Shown: in pieces, positions 1-8,980 of the stretch
Position numbering within the stretch: position 1 is the stretch's first letter
Layout: every line of letters begins with the position of its first letter
Assembly: GCA_965240325.2 (NCBI GenBank)
Contig: OZ251230.1
Location: 124,001-188,000 of the forward strand
Source: Rebecca billardiae RCC1528
Lineage: Eukaryota > Haptophyta
DNA length: 64,000 nucleotides
Direction of reading: 5' to 3'
The notes under the pieces: generated by a model
What the model was told of the DNA's origin: nothing
Seen by the model: only the letters and a program-made list of their open reading frames with translations
Database searches by the model: none
Program-made: the position numbers and the translations under genes

Positions 1-952
1 CTCAACTCGGTCGACGGCGGCGCTGAGGTGCAGCAGCGTGAGGACGAGCAGCCAGCCAGTCCCGAACGCTCGCAAGACACTGCTGCACGCAAGCGGCGGC
101 CACGTAGCGCGAGGAGCTGCGCTGGGAATGCGCCGCGCGCGTCGACGCGGCGATCACCGGGCTGCAGGCCTCGGCCGTCGACGCGTTGCGCACCCTCGCC
201 GCCAGCCGCGACGAGTCCGCCGTCGAGCTGCAGCCGAGCTGCAGCCGAGCTGCGCGCGCAGATGGGCGGCGTCACAGGCACACAGACACTGACAGACAGG
301 CCGTGCATGCCAGCACGTGCGCGCGGAGGCGCTGTGCGCCGAGCTGGCGAAGCGCGACGCCGAGCGCGACGCGCTGCGCGACGCGGCGACGGACGCGCTG
401 GGCGCGCGCGGCGCCCTCGTCGCGACGCCCCGTGCAGCAGCTCGAGCAGCCAGCTGTGCGGAGTAGACGGCCGTCGAGGCGATCGGCGCCGGTTCAGGAG
501 CGCGCACAGGCTCCGAGCCTGCCGTTGGCTGGCCGCCGCCGTCTTCGAGGCCGCCGACGCGGCGGAGGAGGCGGCGGGCGAGCACGGCGGCGCGGTGGAG
601 CAGGCGCGCACGCGCCGCGGCAGGCGCGACGCGCCGCTCGCCTCGTTCCACCCCGAGCTCCGCTCGCTCGGTCTCGGTGCGCGGCTGCGCAGCGGCAGGC
701 CGGGGCAGCCGAGTGGCGCGCGCTCTCGCTCTGCCGGCACGAGGCGCGCCGGCTGAGCGACCAGCGGCCCGTCGTCGAGCGCATGGCGCAGCGCGAGCAC
801 CTCAAGCAGGTGCGCCCGCACGCGCGCACGCGCCGGCCCGCGCCGCGCGCCGCCTCTCGCCCTGCGCGCGCGCGCCGCCCCAGCGGCCGCTTCCCCGCGC
901 GCGGCCCGCGCGGCGACAGTCCTCAGGCGAACTGTTACACATGTCAGACTGA
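1..952 (+). CDS. 3' exons of a coiled-coil protein (partial, 5' end outside window)
   Basis: The left edge shows short stretches of charged, Ala/Glu/Arg-rich coding sequence in shifting frames, typical of exons of a coiled-coil protein. Examples are EELRWECAARVDAAITGL near 110-170, ALCAELAKRDAERDALRD near 330-385, and AAEWRALSLCRHEARRLSD near 705-760. The last clear coding piece ends with EHLKQ at about 811 and is followed by GTGCGC, the usual donor form in this window. A CAG acceptor near 928 could lead to a very short terminal exon with a stop near 950, or a longer one reaching 1175. The intervening sequence has intron-like G/C-rich tracts. No domain is recognisable. Exon limits are uncertain and the end coordinate is only my best guess. 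Confidence 0.4.
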
Positions 953-970
953 CAGTGACAGCCGACGGCC

Positions 971-1036
971 GACGGAGGGTGCACCGCGGGCCTCTAACTG
1001 CGTTGGTTCTACGGAAGGACCGCGGAACGCGGTCAT
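971..1036 (+). repeat. dispersed repeat, copy 1
   Basis: About 66 bp that recur in direct orientation at 12,417-12,491 with small insertions. Both copies run from GACGGAGGGTGCACCGC through TTCTACGGAA to the palindrome GACCGCGGAACGCGGTC. This copy lies downstream of the partial coiled-coil gene, in its 3' region or terminal exon. Confidence 0.75.
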
Positions 1037-1297
1037 ACTACGTCATCACGGAGCAGTGCCCCGGAGTCGTCGTTATCGGGCGGCGGCTCAGCCGGCAATC
1101 GCCAATCCCGAACTCCGCCGCCGCAACGACAGTTCTAGCTGCCAGCTCGGCAGAATAGGGCGCTCGGATGGATAGTGATGCGCCACTGCTCGCTGCTGCT
1201 CGTAGTCTGATGGCGCGCGCGTCATCCCGACGATATGATGACGACGACATCTATCTGCTTCATGTCCGCGCGCGATGAGGCTCCACGCGTCGCGGCC

Positions 1298-1951
1298 TCA
1301 CGCGACCCAGTCGCGCGCGCTCGCGCCGCCGCGCACGGCAATCTCCGCGATTGAGGGCGGCCGTGGTGGCTTGCCGGCGTGCGAGCTCTGGCCCTCGACG
1401 GGCCAGTATTTTTCGAAGGCCCAGTCGATCGCGTGCTCGCACGGCTCGTCGAGCAGCGTGGGCAGGAATGGGATCAGCGCGAGCCCCGTGACGGTCGGGC
1501 CCCACTTTGTGAACCGGCCCGCGCGCTTGAACATTGTGCCCGCGACGTGCACGGTCTGGTGGATCATCACGGCGGGGAGCACGAGCGATGCGCTCAGCTG
1601 GAAGAGCGTCGCGTGCGCCGCCGCGCGCGGCACGTTGGGCTCCGGCTTCTGCGCCTCCTTGTACGCCGTGTACCCGATGTCGCCCGTGATGTACGCGATC
1701 GCGAGGCCGTACGTCGCGTTCACCGCCCAGCGCGGCACGATGGGGCGGAAGGCCTCGCCCACGTCGCTCGCGTACGCGGTGTACCGCACGTTCATAAGCG
1801 CCGCGCGGCCCACCGTCGCCATCTTCACGTTGAACAGCTGCCGGATGCGCAGGCCGAACGCGGCGTAGCGTTCGGCCGACTCGTCGAGCTGCTCCGCCTC
1901 CTCCGCCTGCCCCTGCGCGTGCGCGAGCCCCATGTTCGTGTCCACGCCCAT
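1298..1951 (-). CDS. MTFP1: mitochondrial fission process protein 1 (MTFP1/MTP18) family
   Basis: A 217-residue protein. Residues about 56-80 read VRYTAYASDVGEAFRPIVPR, the signature block of the MTFP1 family, followed by YGLAIAYITGDIGYTAYKEA and three or four hydrophobic segments. The C-terminal part has KWGPTVTGLALIPFLPTLLDEP and a closing DWAFEKYWP, as in animal and fungal homologues. MTFP1 is an inner-mitochondrial-membrane protein that promotes mitochondrial division. The ATG at 1951 is the first in frame; upstream reading continues without ATG and is Arg/Pro/Ala-rich. No intron is needed. It is divergent to the gene at 6971, from which it is now separated by the 4.7-kb element at 2179-6845. 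The family call is secure; the fission role is inherited from the family. Confidence 0.9.
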   Translation of the reverse strand: MGVDTNMGLAHAQGQAEEAEQLDESAERYAAFGLRIRQLFNVKMATVGRAALMNVRYTAYASDVGEAFRPIVPRWAVNATYGLAIAYITGDIGYTAYKEAQKPEPNVPRAAAHATLFQLSASLVLPAVMIHQTVHVAGTMFKRAGRFTKWGPTVTGLALIPFLPTLLDEPCEHAIDWAFEKYWPVEGQSSHAGKPPRPPSIAEIAVRGGASARDWVA

Positions 1952-2171
1952 GCCTGCGGGCGCGGGCGCGGGCGGCGCGCGCCGAAGTGGGAGGTTGAGC
2001 GCGCGCGCACGCGCGGGGAGCGCGGCTGGCGCGGGCCGCCCCGCTTCCCGCGCGACGCGCACCTCCTCCGCGCGTCAGCCCCAGACCAAACCTGCGCCGC
2101 GGATGCAGCGACGCCGCTCGCTGCTGAGCCAGCAGTGGCAGCGAGGCTTTCAGCTTGGCTTGTGCTCGACG

Positions 2172-2178
2172 CTGATTG
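2172..2178. repeat. target-site duplication, left copy (CTGATTG)
   Basis: CTGATTG lies directly outside the left inverted-repeat terminus and recurs at 6846-6852 directly outside the right terminus. Removing the element and one copy restores CTGATTGGC, the complement of the CCAAT-box form GCCAATCAG. Confidence 0.85.
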
Positions 2179-3031
2179 AGGGAGCACGGCCGAACTCGGA
2201 CTCGTGTGAAGGTCCCTCCCACTGGGACCTTCACACGTCTCGAGGGACCTTCACACGTTCGACGAGTGAAGGTCCCTCCGCTGGCGCCGCCCGTTGGCGC
2301 TGGATGGGATGGCCGCGTGCGTGCGCGAGCGCCCGCCTCGCGTCGCGCGCCCCGCGCGCAGAGCGCGCGCTCGGCCGCGCGCGACGCGGCGAAGTCGAGG
2401 CTGACATGCCCCTGGCCCACTTCGCGCCGCGCAACGCCGCCCACGCCCATCGCCGCTCGCACGCGCAGGCCTGCCGCGCACGGCTTGGGCTTTTCAGCAC
2501 AGGCTGGCGGCGGCGCGCCGGGCCGAGGGCTCGGCCAGTGTTGTGCCCCTCGGCCAGGCCGAGACTTGGCGGAGGCGCGGGTAGTGCCATCGCCTGCCCA
2601 GATCCCGGGCCTCGCCGTCAGAGTGTGCACGCGAGGCGCGCTGTCGTGGTCGACAGGTGAGGCGCCGCGTGCTCGCCCTCGAGCGGGCAGCGGACATACC
2701 GGCAGGCGCGCGCGCACACAGCGGGGCTGTCGAGCTGCTTCCGGCTGGTTAGATCGACGGCGCATGCCCTGGCCCTGGTCTGGGAGGCGTGCGCGGGTTC
2801 GGAGGCCGGTGAACGCTCGGCGCGGACCCACGTGTCTTGCCGGGCACGGTTGCGCGACAGCTCTGCAGCCAGTCTCGAGGCTGAGTGGCATCAGAGCGCT
2901 TGCCGGCGTGCTGGCGGGCTCAGCCGCCGGGCCGATGCCCACGCCTTGGCCGGGATGCGACCGGCCTCCGCGTCCTCCGCAGCCGCCTGGAGCCGTCGAC
3001 CCGCTGCCCACGGCCCGCGGCCGGCAGGCCG
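2179..3031 (+). repeat. left terminal inverted repeat of the 4.67-kb element
   Basis: Reverse complement of 5993-6845. The outer 100 bp (about 2210-2279) contains alternating forward and reverse copies of GTGAAGGTCCCT, forming several short dyads that could be protein-binding subterminal repeats. Similarity stops abruptly after about 3031. Confidence 0.9.
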
Positions 3032-3059
3032 CTTGGCGGATGGCCAGAGGAGCAGGCGG

Positions 3060-3720
3060 CCGAGCCGGCTGGGCGGCAGCGAGGGTGGTGGGGATGGAGG
3101 CGGGCTCGGCGGCGGAGGCGGCGGAGGCGGGCTTGATAGCGGGCTCGGCGGCGGCGAGGATAGCAGGTTCAGTGCTGGCGATGACGGTGGGCTTGGCGGT
3201 GAGCTCGGCGGTGGCTGACGTGGCAGACTTGGCGGTGGGATCGGCTGCCGGCGGCTTGGTGGCAGCGGAGGCGGCGGCGACGGGATCGAGCTCGGCGGCG
3301 TGGTCGGAGGCGGTGCTGATGGCGGCGATGATGCTAGCGGGCTTGTTGGCGGCGATGTAGGCAGCGACGGCTGCGGGCTCAGCGGCGGGCTTTGTGGCGG
3401 CGATGTAGGCGTTGATGACGGTGGTGGGCTCAGCGGCGGGGTCGGTAGCGGCGACGGCAGCGGCAGGCTCGAGGTGGGCTTGGTGGCGGTGATGGCGGCC
3501 GGGCTCGGCTATGGACTTTGCGGCGGTGGGCTCGGGGGCGGAGTCGGTGGCGGCGAAGGTGGCGAACCCAGCGCTAGGCTTGGCGCTGGGGTGGAGGAGA
3601 CGGGCTTGGTTGTCCGTGGTGGGCTTGGTGGCGGCGATTTGGCGATGATGGCTGTGAGCGGCGGAGTGGCCGTGAGCTCGGCAGAGGTGACGGTGGCTCG
3701 GGAACGGTGGCTGGCTCGGC
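3060..3720. repeat. G-rich imperfect minisatellite inside the element
   Basis: A run of degenerate GGCGGTGGGCTTGGCGGCG-like units. It stays open in several frames and would encode Gly/Ala/Ser-rich low-complexity peptide, but there is no sign of a real protein. The strong G bias of one strand could favour G-quadruplexes. Confidence 0.7.
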
Positions 3721-4835
3721 GGCGGCTTCGGCGGCCGCGACGGAGACGGGCTGTGAGGCGGCTAGGGCGGTGGTGTGGGATGGGATTACTGCGTCACTGT
3801 TGCCCTCGGTCAGAGCTTGGCGGGGACACAGCGCGGCCAAGCTCCGGGCGTTGGCGCTGCCGCCAGGTCGGCCGCAGGCCACCCACTCGTCGGCAAAGCT
3901 TGGGCGGCAGCGATGCCCAGACATGAAGGAGGGCACTGCGGGATCGCTGCGTCACCTCGGGAAGGCTGAGTCCATGAGAGAGATGATCGGCACTGCCCCG
4001 TCTGGTGGAGTTCGATGAGCTGACTTAGACTACTTTTGCGACCGTAGGCTGCTGCTCGGCCTTGTCAGAGTCGTCATCCAACCTAGCGCCAGCGCGGCGC
4101 AGTACGTATCGATTGAGTCATTGCGCGGACCAGCAGCATGAGACGTCATCGCGACTCGGAGTTCGTCACGTGCCACTCAACCGCGTCCGACCCGCCCCAC
4201 TGCCACCTTGGGCAGGCGCCTGCAGACGATACGGCGGGCCAGCATCATAAGCTGCGCTCCTGCTGAGTGCTGGCTGATGATGACTGCGTCAGACGACTGC
4301 GCATTGCAGCCGCAGCCATACCGTACATACGCTCTCAGCGGGACTACGCGCGAGTTGTTCTGCCTTCTAGCGGTGCCGGCACGTGGCGCGACGATTCTGG
4401 CGTCATTATCACTTGACGACTCGACTGATCACGACGAGTGGCCCTTCTCAAGCAAGTGCAGCAGCATTAGAAGTATAGCCTACACTCGTCCGTCGTCGTC
4501 TGGTTCCCCTGAGAAGTCTTCTGGAATGCATCAGCGACATGCTCCCGCAGCCTGGTCAGTGGTCCAAGCCAGTCACATCCGGCAGCCTGACATCATCCCA
4601 CATGCCGCGTGGGCAGAGAGGCGCGCTATGCCCACGCGACTGGCTTCCTAGAAGCTGCCGTGACGGAACGAGTGTCAGCAGTGGACCGCCGGCCGGTGCC
4701 GCGCGCCGCACCGCCGGGCCCAATGGCAACGAACACCCGGTGGCCGGCGGTGCGGCCCTAGGCTAGTGCGGCGGATCTATCGCGTATAGAACGACCGGCC
4801 GTGACGCGCTCTGCACCACGTACATTCAGACGCGG
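3721..4835. other. element core without recognisable genes
   Basis: About 1.1 kb of the interior with mixed composition and frequent stops in all frames. I see no transposase motif, no RNA gene and no clear repeat. Confidence 0.6.
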
Positions 4836-5645
4836 CAATGAGCAGCATGCACCACCGTCCGGCCGTCTCAGGTCGCTGTCGTCGGCAGCCAGCCGGTGCC
4901 GGGCACGGTGGCGCCGGGCGCTCGTAGCTGAAGGACCGCGATCAAGGATTGATTGCCAAGTCGTCAGCCGACGACTGGGAAGTTGAGCCTGATGCTGCCC
5001 GCTGCCGGTTCGCGGGACGAATGACGAGCAGCCTATGGCCCGTGAACCTGCTTCAGCTCCTAGAACTCTTCCAGACGTGGTGAGGATATCCCTCACGAAC
5101 TCAGCCCTCTCGCGCTGACGCAGCGCGTCTTGCGGCCTGCTGCGTGCCGCGAGCTATCGGACAGCGCGGCCCGCCGGCCGCGGGCCTTGGGCGGCGGGTC
5201 GACGGCTCCAGGCGGCTGCGGAGGACGCGGGGGCCGGTCGCATCCCGGCCAAGGCGTGGGCATCGGCTCGGCGGTTGGGCCCGTCAGCACGCCGGCAAGC
5301 GCTCTGATGCCACTCGAGACTGGCTGCCGAGCTGTCGCGCAACCGTGCCCGGCAAGACACGTGGGTCCGCGCCGAGCGTTCACCGGCCTCCGAACCCGCG
5401 CACGCCTACCAGCCCAGGGCCAGGGCACGCGCCGTCGAGCTGCCCAGCCGCAAGCAGCTCGACAGCCCCGCTGTGTGCGCGCGCGCCTGCCGGTCCGTCT
5501 GCTGCCCGCTCGAGGGCGAGCACGCGGCGCCTCACCTGTCGACCACGACAGCGCGCCTCGCGTGCACACTCTGATGGCGAGGCCCGGGATCTGGGCAGGC
5601 GATGGCACTACCCGCGCCTCCGCCAAGTCTCGGCCTGGCCGAGCC
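4836..5645. repeat. tandem 815-bp unit, copy I (partial extra right arm)
   Basis: Begins near GAGCAGCATGCACCAC at 4840 and matches 5655 onward with a period of 815. It includes a diverged, shorter copy of the inner part of the inverted-repeat arm (about 5165-5640). It differs from copy II by scattered substitutions and small deletions, so it is older than the pairing of the two outer arms. Confidence 0.8.
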
Positions 5646-5650
5646 TGCCA

Positions 5651-6474
5651 CAACGAGCAGCATGCACCACAGTCCGGCCGTCTCAGGTCACTGTCGTCGG
5701 CAGCCAGCATTCGCCGGGCGCGATGGCGCCGGACGCTCGCGCGCGATCAAGGATTGATTGCCATCAAGTCGTCAGCCGTCGACTGGGAAGCTGAGCCTGA
5801 TGCTGCCCGCTGCCGGGTCGCGGGACGAATAACGAGCAGCCTACGGTCCGTGAACCTGCGTTAGCTCCTAGAACGCTTTCAGACGTGGTGAGGATCTCCC
5901 TCACGACCTCAGCCCTCTCGCGCTGACGCAGCGCGTCCGCTGCCACTCTACGGCCCTGCTTCCTGCTGCGTGCCGCGAGCTCTCGGACAGCCCGGCCCGC
6001 CGGCCGCGGGCCGTGGGCAGCGGGTCGACGGCTCCAGGCGGCTGCGGAGGACGCGGAGGCCGGTCGCATCCCGGCCAAGGCGTGGGCATCGGCCCGGCGG
6101 CTGAGCCCGCCAGCACGCCGGCAAGCGCTCTGATGCCACTCAGCCTCGAGACTGGCTGCAGAGCTGTCGCGCAACCGTGCCCGGCAAGACACGTGGGTCC
6201 GCGCCGAGCGTTCACCGGCCTCCGAACCCGCGCACGCCTCCCAGACCAGGGCCAGGGCATGCGCCGTCGATCTAACCAGCCGGAAGCAGCTCGACAGCCC
6301 CGCTGTGTGCGCGCGCGCCTGCCGGTATGTCCGCTGCCCGCTCGAGGGCGAGCACGCGGCGCCTCACCTGTCGACCACGACAGCGCGCCTCGCGTGCACA
6401 CTCTGACGGCGAGGCCCGGGATCTGGGCAGGCGATGGCACTACCCGCGCCTCCGCCAAGTCTCGGCCTGGCCGA
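5651..6474. repeat. tandem 815-bp unit, copy II
   Basis: Second unit of the internal tandem duplication. Its second half is part of the right terminal inverted repeat (5993-6845). Confidence 0.8.
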
Positions 6475-6845
6475 GGGGCACAACACTGGCCGAGCCCTCG
6501 GCCCGGCGCGCCGCCGCCAGCCTGTGCTGAAAAGCCCAAGCCGTGCGCGGCAGGCCTGCGCGTGCGAGCGGCGATGGGCGTGGGCGGCGTTGCGCGGCGC
6601 GAAGTGGGCCAGGGGCATGTCAGCCTCGACTTCGCCGCGTCGCGCGCGGCCGAGCGCGCGCTCTGCGCGCGGGGCGCGCGACGCGAGGCGGGCGCTCGCG
6701 CACGCACGCGGCCATCCCATCCAGCGCCAACGGGCGGCGCCAGCGGAGGGACCTTCACTCGTCGAACGTGTGAAGGTCCCTCGAGACGTGTGAAGGTCCC
6801 AGTGGGAGGGACCTTCACACGAGTCCGAGTTCGGCCGTGCTCCCT
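5993..6845 (-). repeat. right terminal inverted repeat of the 4.67-kb element
   Basis: Reverse complement of 2179-3031, ending GCTCCCT at 6845 directly next to the second CTGATTG. It carries the same subterminal GTGAAGGTCCCT dyads (about 6745-6815). Confidence 0.9.
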
Positions 6846-6852
6846 CTGATTG
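6846..6852. repeat. target-site duplication, right copy (CTGATTG)
   Basis: Matches 2172-2178. The following GCC completes CTGATTGGCC, a reversed CCAAT box about 120 bp upstream of the ATG at 6971. Confidence 0.85.
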
Positions 6853-6970
6853 GCCGGGCGGCGTGCGCAAGCGGAAGAGGCGTGAGGGTGAGCGCCGGTT
6901 GGCCGACGCTGTTCGGCGAGGGCGCCGAGACCGAACGAGTCCTGGGCGCGCCAACACACGCGCCGCAGCC

Positions 6971-8722
6971 ATGGCCGCCGCAGCCGAGCCCAACGCCTCG
7001 GTCGAGGCGACGGAGGCGTTGCTCAACGGGCTGTGCGAGGCGGCGGACGTGCTCCTCGTCCCCATCCCGCGCAGCGCCCTCGCGTCCAGCCCGTCCGAGT
7101 CCGACGCGTCCGCGTGCGCCGCGGAGATCTCGCGACTGCTCGGGCACGTGGCGGCCTCGCGCGCCGCGGGCAAGGGCGGCGGCGCGGCGGGCGCCGAGGA
7201 GGGCGCGGACTTTGTGGAGCGCGCGCAGGCGGCGCGGCTGAGCCAGCAGCTCCGCGCGCTCCTCCTCGCCCGCGGCGCCGAGCTCGTGCAGCACGCGCCC
7301 GACGTGTGCGTGCTGCGCGCGCGCGTGCGCGAGCTCACCGCCGCGGTCGACGCGCAGCTCGACCTGCTGGAGGACAACCGCACGCAGGTGCTCGAGCGGC
7401 TGCGCGACGCGTCCGAGCGCGCCGAGTCGCTCGCCACGCAGCTCCGCGACGCGCGGCGCGCCCTCTCCGACGCGGACGACCGGCAGGACTTCCTGGTCGC
7501 CTCGCTGCTCGACGCGGAGCGCGCGGCGAGCGCGAGCGCTGCGCAGCGGGACGCGGCGGAGGCGGCGGTGCACGCGGCGGAGGGGCGGGCGGGCACGCTG
7601 GAGGCGCGGCTGCGCGAGGTCGAGGCCGAGCTCGCCGCCGCGCGCACCGCCGCCGCCGCCGACCGCGCCGCGCGCCTCGCCGCGCGCGAGGAGGAGGTGG
7701 GCGAGCGGCGGCGCTGCCGCACGCTGCAGCTCGAGCTGGGCGCGCAGCGGCAGCGCGCGACCGAGATCGGCGGCGCGATCGACGAGACGTGGCGCGCGCT
7801 CTCGGCGGTGAGCGCGAGGGCGGCGGGCGCGCTCGAGCCCGCGCGCCGCGCCGCAGTCGACGCCGCCGCCGCCGCCTCGCTCGCGGACGCGGACGCGGAC
7901 GGCGCGGCGCCCGCGGCCGCGCGCGCCGCGCCGCGGCCGCGCGCGCCGCGCGCGGCCGCGGCCGCGCCGCCGTCGCGCCTCGACGCCATGTCGAGCGCGG
8001 TGGTGGTGGCCGTGAAGCACAACCTGCGCATGCTGCGCGCGAACACGGAGGCGTCGGCGCAGCGCGTCGCCGAGGTCGTCGCCGTCGAGCGCGAGGACCT
8101 CCGCCGCCAGGCCTCGCGCGACGACGCGGCCGCGCGCCGCGCGCTCGCCAAGGCGGCCGCGGCGGTCGCAGAGGCGAGCGGAGGCGCGGCCGCAGCCAGC
8201 GGGGCGCCGTCGCCCGCGGGCTCGTGGGCCGGCTCGCCCGCGCGGCCGGCGGGCGCGCGCGCGAGAGAGAGCGGCAGCGCCGCCCTCGCGCCCGCGCGCT
8301 CGCCCCGCTCGCCCCGCTCCCCGCTGCCGCACTCGCCCCTCGGGCTGGAGGCCAACCTGCACACGCGCGATGCGCAGCTGCAGCCTCGCGATGCGCAGCT
8401 GCACACGCGCGAGGCGCGGCGCGAGGCGGCGCTGCGGCAGGAGCACCGGACGGGCGGCGCGGGGAGCGCGGGGCGGGCGGCTGGCGAGGCGGGGCGCGGC
8501 GGCGAGGAGGTGGGCGACGGGACGGATGGCGGGCGCGCGCGCGCGGCTGGGGCGCCGAGCGGTGCGCGCGAGGACGGGCCCGAGGAGGACGCGCCCGAGA
8601 GCCCCGCGGCCGCCGCCGCGCCGGGGGCGGCGGCGGCGCCGGCCGGTGCGCCGCCGAGCGCACCCGAGCCGCCGCCGATCGGCGGCAGCCTGCGCGCGCA
8701 GAACGCGAGCATCGAGGAGTGA
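6971..8722 (+). CDS. coiled-coil protein of unknown function
   Basis: A 583-residue intronless reading frame. The ATG at 6971 (MAAAAEPNASVEATEALLNGL) is preceded by AGCC and is the first good start; upstream codons belong to the promoter next to the mobile element. Residues about 75-300 are almost continuous heptad-like coiled coil (VLRARVRELTAAVDAQLDLL, LATQLRDARRALSDADD, AAEGRAGTLEARLREVEAEL). The C-terminal third is Ala/Pro/Arg-rich and probably disordered, with SPR repeats near SPRSPRSPLPHSPLG and an imperfect repeat (LHTRDAQLQPRDAQLHTREA). I do not recognise a family. It was probably driven with MTFP1 from one divergent promoter before the element inserted. A cytoskeletal or scaffold role is only a guess. 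Confidence 0.75.
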   Translation: MAAAAEPNASVEATEALLNGLCEAADVLLVPIPRSALASSPSESDASACAAEISRLLGHVAASRAAGKGGGAAGAEEGADFVERAQAARLSQQLRALLLARGAELVQHAPDVCVLRARVRELTAAVDAQLDLLEDNRTQVLERLRDASERAESLATQLRDARRALSDADDRQDFLVASLLDAERAASASAAQRDAAEAAVHAAEGRAGTLEARLREVEAELAAARTAAAADRAARLAAREEEVGERRRCRTLQLELGAQRQRATEIGGAIDETWRALSAVSARAAGALEPARRAAVDAAAAASLADADADGAAPAAARAAPRPRAPRAAAAAPPSRLDAMSSAVVVAVKHNLRMLRANTEASAQRVAEVVAVEREDLRRQASRDDAAARRALAKAAAAVAEASGGAAAASGAPSPAGSWAGSPARPAGARARESGSAALAPARSPRSPRSPLPHSPLGLEANLHTRDAQLQPRDAQLHTREARREAALRQEHRTGGAGSAGRAAGEAGRGGEEVGDGTDGGRARAAGAPSGAREDGPEEDAPESPAAAAAPGAAAAPAGAPPSAPEPPPIGGSLRAQNASIEE

Positions 8723-8980
8723 CGCGCCCGGCCGGGGCGCTGCGCTGCCCGGCTGGTGTGGGCATGGGCATGCGAGCACGAGGAGTGACGGTGAGCTGAC
8801 GATGCCGTATAATACTGTACGCCTCGGACAGTCTCACCAAGGGGGTTCAGTCTGAAGAACTCATCAGTCCGGCGGCGATCTGGACTGCGGTGGGACTGCG
8901 AAAGGAAACGCCCCGGCCCGCGCCCGGCCCGGACGACCGGCCGACTCGCGAAGGTCGCGCGTTGCGTGTTTTCGACGCCG

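Larger units (their letters stand above)
2179..6845. mobile_element. 4.67-kb DNA element with ~853-bp terminal inverted repeats and 7-bp TSD
   Basis: Positions p and 9024-p are complementary from 2179/6845 inward to about 3031/5993, giving nearly identical arms of about 853 bp that begin AGGGAGCACGGCCGAACTCG. Perfect 7-bp duplications (CTGATTG) flank it, as expected for cut-and-paste insertion. Inside the right arm, an 815-bp unit is tandemly duplicated (about 4836-5645 and 5651-6474). The core holds a G-rich minisatellite (about 3060-3720) and about 1.1 kb of sequence without recognisable genes. No transposase, DDE-like domain or other element protein is visible, so it looks non-autonomous. 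A 7-bp TSD does not assign it to a common superfamily. The near-identity of the arms implies a recent insertion or recent homogenisation. Confidence 0.9.

Noticed and set aside
2176-3926. Transposase or structural gene inside the 4.67-kb element
   Set aside because: Open frames there are Gly/Ala/Ser or Arg-rich minisatellite and inverted-repeat translations, without DDE or zinc-finger motifs.
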